Origin: Alphaproteobacteria bacterium
GTDB taxonomy: Bacteria; Pseudomonadota; Alphaproteobacteria; SP197
Reading direction: 5' to 3'
Length of the DNA: 49,279 nucleotides
NCBI GenBank assembly: GCA_028277285.1
Contig: JANQGO010000273.1
Coordinates: 1 to 49,279, forward strand
Positions 17,742 to 26,110 of this stretch are shown here, piece by piece. Below the pieces are notes generated by a model that saw nothing but the letters and a program-made list of their open reading frames with translations, ran no database searches and was not told the origin of the DNA. Positions within the stretch are counted from its first letter, which is position 1. Every line of letters begins with the position of its first letter. Both the position numbers and the translations under genes were made by a program.

Positions 17742-18731
17742 ATGTGTCGACGCATGCTGCCGCTTAATGCGCTGCGCTCCTTCGAGGTGGCGGCGCGCCA
17801 TCGCAGCCTCACGAAGGCGGCCGACGAGCTCAACGTGACGCCGTCGGCGGTCCACTATCAGATCAAGGCCCTGGAAGATCAGCTCGGCATCGCGTTGTTT
17901 CGCCGACAGGGGCGGCATCTTGAGCTGACCGACGCCGCGGAAGCGAGCCTGTCGTCGCTCGAGGCAGCGTTCGACCTGATGACCCTGGCCTACGAACAGC
18001 TGCGCCGCTTCGATACCCATGGAACGCTGACGATCAGCGTTTGCCCCTCCTTCGCGGCCAAGTGGCTGATGTCCCGCTTCGAGGATTTCTATGCTGCGTT
18101 CCCGGATATCGACGTGCGCGTTTCGGTTGCCAATGAGTTGGTCGACTTCAGCAACGAGGAAGTTGACCTCGCCATCCACTACGGCAACGGCGATTACGCC
18201 GGCTTGAACGCCGAACGGCTGACCTCCGAAGAAGTCTTCCCGGTATGCAGCCCGCACCTTGAGGAACGGGTGCGTCCGCTCGACGAGCCCCGTGCGTTGG
18301 CCCATCACACGCTGCTTCACGACGAGAGCGCCGAAGAGGATCAAAGTTGCCCCGACTGGGATGCCTGGCTGCGCGTCGCCGGCATCACCGGTATCGATGC
18401 CCGCCGCGGTCCGCGTTTCAATTCGGCCGGCCTGGTGATCGACGCCGCGCTCGCCGGCCGCGGCATCGCGCTCGCAAGGCGCAGCCTTGTTGCGGACGAT
18501 CTGACCAATGGGCGGCTGGTGCGGCCCTTCGAGCTTTCCATGCCGGTGGCATTTGGCTACTGGGTCGTATGTCCGCAGGAGCTCGCCGATCATCCGAAAG
18601 TCGCCGCCTTTCGCGAGTGGCTGTTTGCCAGGTCGAGCGTCGAGCGCGCGCGCGACAGCGACGACCGCGCCCGTCCCGCGGCGTCCGGCATGCTGCCGCA
18701 GAAGAACGAAGCCGGCGCCGCTGCCGTATAG
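17742..18731 (+). CDS. LysR-family transcriptional regulator, GcvA type
   Basis: This 329-residue regulator has an N-terminal winged helix-turn-helix (LNALRSFEVAARHRSLTKAADELNVTPSAVHYQIKALEDQLG). It has the GcvA-type hallmark PSFAAKWLMSRFEDF and AIHYGNGDYAGL in the effector domain. The start is ATG 17742 behind GAAAGGA; an ATG four codons later is possible. GcvA-type proteins often control amine or glycine catabolic genes. It could control the amidase/transporter locus on its left, but nothing in the sequence proves the target. Confidence 0.92.
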   Translation: MCRRMLPLNALRSFEVAARHRSLTKAADELNVTPSAVHYQIKALEDQLGIALFRRQGRHLELTDAAEASLSSLEAAFDLMTLAYEQLRRFDTHGTLTISVCPSFAAKWLMSRFEDFYAAFPDIDVRVSVANELVDFSNEEVDLAIHYGNGDYAGLNAERLTSEEVFPVCSPHLEERVRPLDEPRALAHHTLLHDESAEEDQSCPDWDAWLRVAGITGIDARRGPRFNSAGLVIDAALAGRGIALARRSLVADDLTNGRLVRPFELSMPVAFGYWVVCPQELADHPKVAAFREWLFARSSVERARDSDDRARPAASGMLPQKNEAGAAAV

Positions 18732-19028
18732 GTAACCGGAGCAGCCGCTTTGCCGTCCACGCGGCTGCCGGGTTGGTGGTGACGGCGAGCTGAAGCGGTT
18801 TTCGCCGTTCGTAACGTGGGATCGGGACTTGCTGACGAAGCAGAGCGTTCCCGGCCGTCAGAGCAATCCGAGACCTGCATGCCGAAGCGACCTGAGCGGC
18901 GATGGCTCCGAGCAAGCCGACCATACGGCCGGCATGGCGGCCTCGCGCGCCAAGGCCCAGCGTCTCCGCGGGAGCTCAGGCTAAGAGAAGCGACGGCTCT
19001 TGTGCAGTGGGGCGGATGACGACTCTAG
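18732..19028. other. 297-bp intergenic stretch, nothing recognised
   Basis: It is the convergent gap between the GcvA-type regulator and the OmpA-domain gene. It has GC-rich sequence with no hairpin plus T-run, no conserved protein fragment and no repeat that I can support. Confidence 0.4.
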
Positions 19029-19736
19029 TCAGTTCGTCGAATAGACGATCTCTACCCGCCTATTCGCCTGCCTGGCTTCGGGTATGTCACCACCTTCGGC
19101 ATCCTGTTCGTCGAAAAGGGGATCATCCGAACCCACGCCGGCGACCTGGAAGTCGACATCGGCGAGGCCACCTTCATTGACCAACCAATCTCTGACAGCC
19201 ATGGCGCGGCGCAGAGAAAGGTCTTTGTTGTATTCGGGTGTGCCAATGCCGTCCGTGTGTCCGACAATCGTAACCGTCGTCGCACCTGATTCCCTAATCA
19301 TCATCGCGGTTTCCGTGAGATACGCCTCGGCCGCGCCACTAATGTCCGCAGAGTCGAACGCAAACAGCATCTCCGATGACATGCTGATCATCGCGGTCCC
19401 ATCGAGACGGATGATGATGGTGCTGCCCGGGACGATGTAGGCAATGCCGGTACGGTCGTAGCACTGGGTGCTCTCCACCACGACGGGCGTATCGTCTTTC
19501 AGATGGGTGCGCTTAAACACCTTGTGGCAATCGAAACCGGCGGCCATCGAACCGTGGGTGTAACCGCGCCAGTTGGTATGCCCGTGCCCGGTACCCAGTC
19601 CATAGCCATAGGAGCCGCTGTTGCCGTAGGTGGACCAGGATAGGACCTTGGCATCGTCCGATGACGCGACCGCTGGCAAGAGAAGCAGCGAAACAAGCCC
19701 TGCCGCAAAAGACATGGAAAGACGTTTCATCATCAT
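19029..19736 (-). CDS. OmpA-domain cell-envelope protein
   Basis: This protein of about 235 residues starts at one of three tandem ATG codons (19736, 19733 or 19730) behind GAGGA. A signal peptide follows (KRLSMSFAAGLVSLLLLPAVASS). The middle is rich in Gly and Tyr and contains two cysteines. The C-terminal third is an OmpA-like peptidoglycan-binding domain: FAFDSADI, VTIVGHTDGIGTPEYN, then LSLRRAMAVRDWLV and a terminal RRVEIVYS. It is predicted to be periplasmic or outer-membrane-associated and to bind peptidoglycan. It has no obvious link to the amine genes around it. Confidence 0.88.
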   Translation of the reverse strand: MMMKRLSMSFAAGLVSLLLLPAVASSDDAKVLSWSTYGNSGSYGYGLGTGHGHTNWRGYTHGSMAAGFDCHKVFKRTHLKDDTPVVVESTQCYDRTGIAYIVPGSTIIIRLDGTAMISMSSEMLFAFDSADISGAAEAYLTETAMMIRESGATTVTIVGHTDGIGTPEYNKDLSLRRAMAVRDWLVNEGGLADVDFQVAGVGSDDPLFDEQDAEGGDIPEARQANRRVEIVYSTN

Positions 19737-20031
19737 GACATCCTCATGAACGCGAGCCCCAAGACCGAGACGAACCAAACGCCCGTATCGGCAGGCACGT
19801 TGCAGGTCGACCACCGGGTGGACCAGGACTGAGCATCACACTGTCCGGACCGACGTCGATCACACACGCCTGCCCAAAATCTTCAATGAGGCACAAGCCA
19901 AAGTCCAGGCGTTGCTCGCCGGAGATGGGCATCTCATAGGAGGTAGAGCCTCTCGATAGGGCTAACTATTGCCCGCCTTTGGCAACTCAGAGCGTTTGTC
20001 GTCCCCAACAGAGATGGTTCATCGTCCGGCG
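19737..20031. other. 295-bp intergenic stretch, nothing firmly recognised
   Basis: It lies between two leftward genes. A 62-codon open frame on the minus strand (19744-19932) lacks a ribosome-binding site and shows no family resemblance, so I do not call it a gene. Confidence 0.4.
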
Positions 20032-20652
20032 CTAGTAGTGAAAGATGATCGGCGAGCCGGCCCAAAGGAAGACGGCATTCTCGTCTGCCGGATTGACGAA
20101 TCGGTGCGGCAAGTGACTCGGGAACGAATAGCTGTCGCCCGCCTGCAGGCGGAACGTCTCGCCGTCAATGGTGAGATCGATGCTGCCTTCAAGCACGTAA
20201 CCGGCTTCCTCGCCCTCGTGGCTGTAGTCGTCGTCGCCTGTAGAGGCACCGGGATTGAGCGTCGTGATGCCAAGGGCGAGCTGGCCCTCAAGGTTGCTCG
20301 AAAGCAGGTAGTCGGTCATGCCCAGATAGTCGGTTTGGCCGAGCTTTGAATAGGACAGACGGCGCCGGTTGCGGGCACGCACGATAAAGCGCCGTTCGCG
20401 CGGATCGACGCTTTCGCCCGGCGGGTAGAACCAACCGCTGTCGACACCCAGCGCATCGCCGATTTCCTGCAGAACCTTCACCGAGGGTTTGGTGATGTCG
20501 CGCTCGACCTGGCTGAGGTAACCGATCGACTTGCCCGTGCGTTCGGCAAGATCGGTCAGCGTCAAACCCTTTACTTTCCGAAGCGCGCGGATCTCCGCGC
20601 CCAGCGACACCGCGCCGTGGGTTTCGTCCGGCTCAACAGCTGCTTTGGCCAC
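20032..20652 (-). CDS. XRE-family regulator with C-terminal cupin domain (copy 1)
   Basis: This protein of about 206 residues has an N-terminal HTH (LGAEIRALRKVKGLTLTDLAERTGKSIGYLSQVERDITKPSVKVLQEIGDALGV). A cupin domain follows (EEAGYVLEGSIDLTIDG and SYSFPSHLPHRF). The frame opens with GTG at 20676, but I prefer GTG 20652 because GGGAG lies 9 nt before it. It follows the two flavoprotein genes on the same strand, 99 nt after the second, so it may be in the same operon. Cupin-XRE proteins such as PuuR sense small amines or their products through the cupin. It is a paralogue of the protein encoded at 39539, sharing RRRLSY/RRRLRY and the C-terminal GSPIIF/GSPVVL. Confidence 0.88.
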   Translation of the reverse strand: MAKAAVEPDETHGAVSLGAEIRALRKVKGLTLTDLAERTGKSIGYLSQVERDITKPSVKVLQEIGDALGVDSGWFYPPGESVDPRERRFIVRARNRRRLSYSKLGQTDYLGMTDYLLSSNLEGQLALGITTLNPGASTGDDDYSHEGEEAGYVLEGSIDLTIDGETFRLQAGDSYSFPSHLPHRFVNPADENAVFLWAGSPIIFHY

Positions 20653-20751
20653 CAATTCGTGCTCCCGACCCCTCACGACAACCAGAGCGATATCGTAGGG
20701 TGGGGTCCCAACGAAAGCAAAACTGACGTGGCGGCGGACCGGCCCGACGCG

Positions 20752-22716
20752 TCACAACGTCATTGCTGCCTCGAGCCCCTCCATCACGGCCTCTTCGGCG
20801 GTGCGCGGGGAGAGCGCGTCGCCGATGACATGGATTTCACCGCCCCAGGTCTCCGCAAGGCTATCGGCCAGGGCGGCCTCGCGCCTGTGGCCCTGGGCCA
20901 GCACCAGGGTCTCGACCTCGTCGGCAATCAGTGGTTCGCCGTTGGTCATGTGCTGGAAATAGACGCTGCCGGTATCGGCCCCGAACAGTCGGGCAAAGGC
21001 CTTGGTCTCGACACCCAGGCTGTCCAGGACGCCGATCCAATGGTCACGAAGATAGGCCTGCAGGTTCTGGCCAGGCATCACACCCTGGCAATAAAGGCGC
21101 ACATGGCAGCCGTTGCGCGCCAGCATCTCGGCGACACCCATGCCGACCCAGTCGCAGCGCCAATCGGCAACGACGACGCGCCCGCCGACATTGGCTTCCC
21201 CCTTGATCACCGACCACGCGTCGACCGCATGGGCTTCGTCGAGCCCGTCAAGCCCCGGACGATAGGGCACCGCGCCGGTCGCGATGATCACGGCGTCAGG
21301 CACCTCACGTTCGACTGTGGCGGCATCGACCTCGGCGCCCCTCTCAACACGCACGCCGCAGAATTCCATTTCACGCGTCAGGTTGGTGACGATGCCGCCG
21401 AACTCCGCGCGGTCGGGCAGCATCTGGGCAAGCAGTGCCTGGCCGCCGAGTTGTCCGGTTTTCTCATAAAGGGTGACGTCATGACCGCGCTCGGCGGCGG
21501 TCGCCGCCGCCTTCATACCGCCCGGTCCGCCGCCGACAACCATGACCTTGCGGGCGACATCGGCCTTCGGTTTGACATGAGGCAGCGTGCGTTCGCGGCC
21601 GGTTTCCGGATGCTGGATGCAGGAGACGATGGCGCCCATGTGGCGGTGGCCAATGCAGGCCTGGTTGCAGCCGATGCAGGCACGGATGTCGTCGGCCCGG
21701 CCCGCCTCGGCCTTGCTGGCGAAAAAGGGGTCGCAGATCAGCGCGCGCACCAGCGACACCATGTCGGCCTGGCCCGTGGCGACCACGTGTTCGGCGGTCT
21801 GGGGCTGGTTGATGCGCCCGCCCAACAGGGTCGGCAGGCCGGTCTCGCGTTTGAGCCGCGCCGCGTCATCGGCCAGATAGGCGTTCGGCACGAACATCGG
21901 TGGCACGATATGGACAGCGCCGCCGACGGAAGCGCCGGAGCCGCCGATGACATTGACGTAGTCGATCAAACCGGCATCGCCAAGCGCCTTGGAGACGGCA
22001 ATGCTCTCGTCAGGCGTCAGGCCGCCGTGATCGAGCTCGTCGACCGAGATCCGGATACCGACCACGGTTTCGGATCCGACGGCATCGCGAATGGCGGTGA
22101 GCGACTCGGTCAGGAACCGCAACCGGTTCTCGAAACTGCCGCCATAGGCGTCAATCCGTTGGTTGGCCCGGGGATTGACGAACTGCGCCGGCAGATAGCC
22201 CATCGACACCATGTACTCGATACCGTCGAGGCCGGCCTCGGCCATGCGGCGCGCGCCCTCGCCATAGGCGCGAATGACATCACGGATCATGATCGCCGAC
22301 ATCGGCGCCGGCATGACGTGATGGCGTTCGTCCGGGATCTCCGACGGCGCATAGGCGGCGAGCAACGCGCCGTTCTTTCGGTTGGCGACGGCGCGGCCGG
22401 GATGAAAAAGCTGGCCGAACATGCGCGCGCCGTGTTTATGGGCGACATCGGCAATCGCGCGCAGCTCCGGGATGGCGTCATCGTCGCTGACCGCCAGCAA
22501 GCTGTGGCGCACCTCGTAGCTCTCATGGACCGTATGCGCCTCGGTGATGATCAGGCCGACGCCGCCCTCCGCCCGTGCCTCGTGATAGGCAACAAGATCT
22601 GGCAACGTGCCCGGCGCACGCCCCTGACTGGTGCCGTGAGGGCCGAAGGCGATGCGGTTCTTGAGTTCGAGACCGCGGATTTCGAGCGGCGCGAAGAGAT
22701 GGGGAAACGTGCTCAT
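20752..22716 (-). CDS. TMADH-family flavin/Fe-S oxidoreductase, tandem copy 2 (N-methyl amine demethylase type)
   Basis: This 654-residue FMN/4Fe-4S/FAD-NAD(P) protein starts at ATG 22716, behind GAGAGG, 14 nt after the upstream stop. It has FMN barrel FPHLFAPLEIRGLELKNRI, 4Fe-4S motif CIGCNQACIGH with C-x2-C-x3-C-x11-C spacing, and dinucleotide fold VMVVGGGPGGMKAAA. The TMADH flavin-linking Cys position is Gly (GPHGTS), so FMN is non-covalent. It is exactly as long as its neighbour 22731-24695 and clearly paralogous to it. Relatives include N-methylproline demethylase and DgcA-type proteins, which oxidise secondary or tertiary N-methyl groups to formaldehyde. That function is likely here because a Rieske oxygenase gene leads the operon. 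Confidence 0.88.
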   Translation of the reverse strand: MSTFPHLFAPLEIRGLELKNRIAFGPHGTSQGRAPGTLPDLVAYHEARAEGGVGLIITEAHTVHESYEVRHSLLAVSDDDAIPELRAIADVAHKHGARMFGQLFHPGRAVANRKNGALLAAYAPSEIPDERHHVMPAPMSAIMIRDVIRAYGEGARRMAEAGLDGIEYMVSMGYLPAQFVNPRANQRIDAYGGSFENRLRFLTESLTAIRDAVGSETVVGIRISVDELDHGGLTPDESIAVSKALGDAGLIDYVNVIGGSGASVGGAVHIVPPMFVPNAYLADDAARLKRETGLPTLLGGRINQPQTAEHVVATGQADMVSLVRALICDPFFASKAEAGRADDIRACIGCNQACIGHRHMGAIVSCIQHPETGRERTLPHVKPKADVARKVMVVGGGPGGMKAAATAAERGHDVTLYEKTGQLGGQALLAQMLPDRAEFGGIVTNLTREMEFCGVRVERGAEVDAATVEREVPDAVIIATGAVPYRPGLDGLDEAHAVDAWSVIKGEANVGGRVVVADWRCDWVGMGVAEMLARNGCHVRLYCQGVMPGQNLQAYLRDHWIGVLDSLGVETKAFARLFGADTGSVYFQHMTNGEPLIADEVETLVLAQGHRREAALADSLAETWGGEIHVIGDALSPRTAEEAVMEGLEAAMTL

Positions 22717-22730
22717 CAACGCCTCTCGTC

Positions 22731-24695
22731 TCAGACGGCGAAACCGGCGCGCAAGCCTTCCAACACCGCTTCCTCAGCAGTACGCGGCGCCAGAGCATCA
22801 CCGATCAGGTGAAGCTCGATGTCTCCGCCATGGAGTGCTTCCCACAAACCGGCCTGGCGCTTGTGCGGCGTGGCGAGCACCAGGGTTTCGACGTCGTCAC
22901 AGATGATCGGCTCACCGCTCGTCACGTGCTGCATGAAGACGCTTGTCTCGTCGGCGCCATAAAGCCGCGCGTAGGAAATGACCTCGACGCCGAGCTTGTG
23001 GAGTTGGCCCATCCAGCCATCGCGCACCATCATCGGCAGGTGTTCGCCGGCCATTGCGCCGTTGACGCAGAGCCGGACCGAACAGCCGTCGCGCGCCAGT
23101 TTCTCGGCGACACCCAGGCCGATCCAGTTGGCATGCCAGTCATAGACCACCACCTTGGCGCCCACATTGGCCGTACCCTGCGCGACGCCCCAGGCGCCGA
23201 CCACATGGGCACCGTCCAGCCCCTCCAGGTCGGGACGATGCTCCGTCGCGCCGGTCGCGGCGATGATCACATCAGGCGCTTCGGCCGCGACGATCTCCGT
23301 TGTCGCCTCGATACCCGTTCTGAGATCAACGCCGTGGATCTCGCACTCCCGTTGCAGGTTAGTGACGATGCCGCCGAACTCCGCGCGGCCCGGCAGAAGC
23401 TGCGCGATCAACGCCTGTCCACCCAGCTGGTTCGCCTTCTCCACCAGCGTCACGTCGTGGCCCCGTTCGGCGGCGACGGCGGCTGCTTTCATGCCCGCCG
23501 GCCCGCCGCCGATCACCATGACCTTTCGTGGTTTGTCGACCTTGGGTTTGGCGGCAAACGCCAGCTCGCGGCCGGTCTCGGGATACTGGATGCAGGAGAC
23601 CGCAAAGCCTTTCAGCCGGTGGCCGATGCAGGCCTGGTCACAGGCGATACAAGCGCGGATGTCATCCAGGCGCCCTTCGCGCGCCTTGTTCATGAACTCA
23701 GGGTCGGCAATGTGGCCGCGCACGATGCCGATCATGTCGGCCTCGCCCTCGGCCAGGATCTTCTCGGCGATCTGCGGCTGGTTGATACGGCCGGCGATCA
23801 TGACGGGAACGCGTTCAACCGCCGACTTGATGGCACCGGACTTTTGCCCGGTGTATCCGGCGTCATACTGCATGTGCGGGATAAGGTGCTGCCAGCCCGT
23901 ATAGGTCGCGGTCGAACCCAAGACGATGTTGAGATAGTCGAGCACGCCGTCGGCATCGAGAGCGGCGCAGGCCTCGCGCGACTCCTCGATGGTGAGCCCC
24001 TCCTCGTCCATCTCGTCAGCGGATATCCTTAAGCCCAGGATCATGTCGTCACCGATCTTGGCGCGGATGTCGGCGGCGACCTCACGCACGAAACGCATGC
24101 GGTTGTCAAACGACCCGCCGTATTCGTCGTCGCGCCGGTTGAGGCGCGGATTGATGAACTGGGAGGCCAGATAACCCATGCTGGAGATGATCTCGACGCC
24201 GTCCAGCCCGGCCTCGGCCATGCGCGCCGCGCCGTCGCCGTGGGCGGTCACGATCTCTGCGATCAGGTCGGCGGTCAGCGGCGTCGGCACATGTTTGTAC
24301 ATTTCATCGGGCACCTCGGACGGCGCATAGGCGACCATCTTGGTGCCGTCGATCGAGGCCGCCGCGACCCGGCCGGGGTGGAAGACCTGGCCGATGACCC
24401 TGACGCCATAGTCCCTGCCCTTCCGAGCCAGGCGGCGCAGGCCCGGCAGACATTCTTCGTTGGTCGCCCAGGCGCGGCCCAGCGGCATATAGGTCGGGTG
24501 CACGCAGTGGACCTCGGTCATGAGCATGCCGACGCCGCCTTTCATGCGTGCCTCGTGATAGGCGATCATGGCATCGCCGATCTTGCCGCCTTCCGACAGC
24601 GCGGTGTTGTGGCCCGGCACGAAGACCCGGTTCTTGATCTCCTTGCCGCGGATCTCGAGGGGCGAGAAAAGATGGGGGAACCGCGGATGGCTCAC
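22731..24695 (-). CDS. TMADH-family flavin/Fe-S oxidoreductase, tandem copy 1 (N-methyl amine demethylase type)
   Basis: This 654-residue protein begins at GTG 24695, overlapping the stop of the Rieske gene (GTGA), so the two are translationally coupled. Domains are FMN barrel (FPHLFSPLEIRGKEIKNRV), 4Fe-4S motif CIACDQACIGH, and FAD/NAD fold VMVIGGGPAGMKAAA. The covalent-flavin Cys of TMADH is replaced by Asn (GHNTALS). The conserved SSMGYLASQFINPRLNRRDDEYGGS block holds FMN/substrate-site residues. The likely role is to remove the next N-methyl group from the product of the coupled Rieske oxygenase, as in the stachydrine/proline-betaine pathways. The exact substrate is unknown. It arose by duplication with the following gene. 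Confidence 0.89.
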   Translation of the reverse strand: MSHPRFPHLFSPLEIRGKEIKNRVFVPGHNTALSEGGKIGDAMIAYHEARMKGGVGMLMTEVHCVHPTYMPLGRAWATNEECLPGLRRLARKGRDYGVRVIGQVFHPGRVAAASIDGTKMVAYAPSEVPDEMYKHVPTPLTADLIAEIVTAHGDGAARMAEAGLDGVEIISSMGYLASQFINPRLNRRDDEYGGSFDNRMRFVREVAADIRAKIGDDMILGLRISADEMDEEGLTIEESREACAALDADGVLDYLNIVLGSTATYTGWQHLIPHMQYDAGYTGQKSGAIKSAVERVPVMIAGRINQPQIAEKILAEGEADMIGIVRGHIADPEFMNKAREGRLDDIRACIACDQACIGHRLKGFAVSCIQYPETGRELAFAAKPKVDKPRKVMVIGGGPAGMKAAAVAAERGHDVTLVEKANQLGGQALIAQLLPGRAEFGGIVTNLQRECEIHGVDLRTGIEATTEIVAAEAPDVIIAATGATEHRPDLEGLDGAHVVGAWGVAQGTANVGAKVVVYDWHANWIGLGVAEKLARDGCSVRLCVNGAMAGEHLPMMVRDGWMGQLHKLGVEVISYARLYGADETSVFMQHVTSGEPIICDDVETLVLATPHKRQAGLWEALHGGDIELHLIGDALAPRTAEEAVLEGLRAGFAV

Positions 24696-25876
24696 GGCAT
24701 GCCGTCCGCCATCAACCGCACGACCTGGCGCGCGAAGAAGTGCGTGCCCGGATCCCAGAACGGCGAGAACGTGCCGCCATCGAAACCCGGCGACGCGCGC
24801 CCGTGTTGCATGGATTCAAGCGGCGCGATGTCTTCGCGGTTAAGCGCGTCCCAGGTGTCGAACACAGCCTGGCGCGTCTGGTCGTACTGGCCGGCCATGG
24901 CCGCCTGATTGAACAGGATGTGGATGGTCTCGCGCGTTGTCCCGGGACCCGTCGGCTCGGCGACCAGGAACACCAGGTGATCGGGCCACAGATTGATGTC
25001 GCAGGTCGGGATCATCGTGAACATGCGCCCTTCCCGGTGCAGAATGTCCGGCAATCCGGGCAGAAACGGCAGCCCCTTGCCCCGCCCCTCATGGGGTTTG
25101 GCGATGACATGCCACGTCTTCAACAGATGATCGGCGATCGGCGCCATGGGATTGCTGGTCTCCAAGGGCGCGAACGCGCAGAGTTCCGGGTGGATGGCGA
25201 ACTTGTGGTAGACGTCGACGAAGTTCTCGTGGACGTGTTTCCAGTTCGCGGCGATGTCGTAGGTCAGCGAACCGCCATAGGCGAGCGGCTGCGGCGCCCA
25301 GCCGTCCAGGTGCGCATCGACCGGCGCCATGTGGTCCGCCAGCGGCGCGGCCTGCCCGTCGATGTTGACGAAGATGACGCCGCGCCAGGTTTCACAGCGA
25401 ACGTCGACGAGGTTGGCGCGCCCGTCGTTCTTCTTGGTCAGATCGTGCTGCCCGCCGCCATAGAAATGCGGCCGGGTTCGGATCGCGCCATCCAGACCGT
25501 AAGCCCAGGCATGATAGGGGCAGGTCAGCGCCGCCAGTCCCTTGCACGGTTCGGTGACGATGACGGCGCCGCGATGACGGCAAACGTTGTGAAAGGCACG
25601 AATGCCCCCGTCGCGCTGACGCACCAGAACAAGCGGACAGCCGGCGACAGTCACCGGCATCGCGTCGCCGGGATCGGGGATCTGGTCGTCGAACCCCGCC
25701 AGCATCCACATCCGGAACATCAGATGCCGGCGCTCCAGATCGAGCCATGCCGGACTGGTATAAGCCAGATTGGGAAGCCCGCTGCCATCGGCGACATCCG
25801 CATCAAGACGGTCCAGTGCGTCGTCGCCCAAGAGCGCTCGAAGATCGTCGGTGCGGCCGGCCGAAGCAGCTTTCAT
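24692..25876 (-). CDS. Rieske non-haem iron oxygenase alpha subunit (A), Asp-bridge type
   Basis: This 394-residue oxygenase has the Rieske [2Fe-2S] site Cys99-x-His101 (NVCRHRG) and Cys119-x2-His122 (CPYH). The mononuclear iron site is in ENFVDVYHKFAIHP: bridging Asp219, His222 and His227. The start is taken as ATG 25876, since the next upstream ATG (25927) lies inside the palindromic operator; the open frame extends much farther left of the gene start but runs antisense to another Rieske gene. It heads a leftward operon with two flavoproteins and a regulator. The family includes glycine betaine, stachydrine and aromatic-ring oxygenases, and context favours oxidative N-demethylation. No reductase gene is nearby. 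Confidence 0.9.
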   Translation of the reverse strand: MKAASAGRTDDLRALLGDDALDRLDADVADGSGLPNLAYTSPAWLDLERRHLMFRMWMLAGFDDQIPDPGDAMPVTVAGCPLVLVRQRDGGIRAFHNVCRHRGAVIVTEPCKGLAALTCPYHAWAYGLDGAIRTRPHFYGGGQHDLTKKNDGRANLVDVRCETWRGVIFVNIDGQAAPLADHMAPVDAHLDGWAPQPLAYGGSLTYDIAANWKHVHENFVDVYHKFAIHPELCAFAPLETSNPMAPIADHLLKTWHVIAKPHEGRGKGLPFLPGLPDILHREGRMFTMIPTCDINLWPDHLVFLVAEPTGPGTTRETIHILFNQAAMAGQYDQTRQAVFDTWDALNREDIAPLESMQHGRASPGFDGGTFSPFWDPGTHFFARQVVRLMADGMP

Positions 25877-25898
25877 GGGTTCATCCAGGACAAGATAG

Positions 25899-25935
25899 TG
25901 TGTGAAAAGATTTTCATGAAATTTCATTTCACACA
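25899..25935. promoter_or_regulatory. nested palindromic operator (motif 1, site 1)
   Basis: Outer arms TGTGTGAAA (25899-25907) and TTTCACACA (25927-25935) are perfect. The centre holds the palindrome TTTCATGAAA (25912-25921). The same stretch also contains TGAAA-N13-ATTTCA (25903-25926), the spacing found at three other promoters in this window. It lies just upstream of the leftward Rieske gene start. Confidence 0.65.
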
Positions 25936-26034
25936 ATGGCGAAATCCCCTTGTCCAGCCACGCCCTATCCAACGGCCTTATCCAGAACCGGTGAGAAACT
26001 GGCGGAAAACCGCGCGAAACCGCGACCCTCAGGC

Positions 26035-26070
26035 CGCCGGTGAAATTTATGTTCACAAATTTCACCGGCG
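26035..26070. promoter_or_regulatory. 36-bp palindromic operator with perfect 14-bp arms (motif 1, site 2)
   Basis: CGCCGGTGAAATTT (26035-26048) and AAATTTCACCGGCG (26057-26070) are perfect reverse complements around the 8-base centre ATGTTCAC. It contains TGAAA-N13-ATTTCAC (26041-26065). It ends 41 bp before the ATG of the rightward Rieske gene at 26111, a position where a bound regulator would interfere with transcription. Confidence 0.7.
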
Positions 26071-26110
26071 AACCTAAGCTGTGCCGATCGATCGACCCGG
26101 AGGCAAGGCC

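Noticed and set aside
19744-19932. A 62-codon minus-strand frame between the OmpA-domain and XRE-cupin genes
   Set aside because: No ribosome-binding site, no family pattern and a composition typical of noncoding high-GC sequence.
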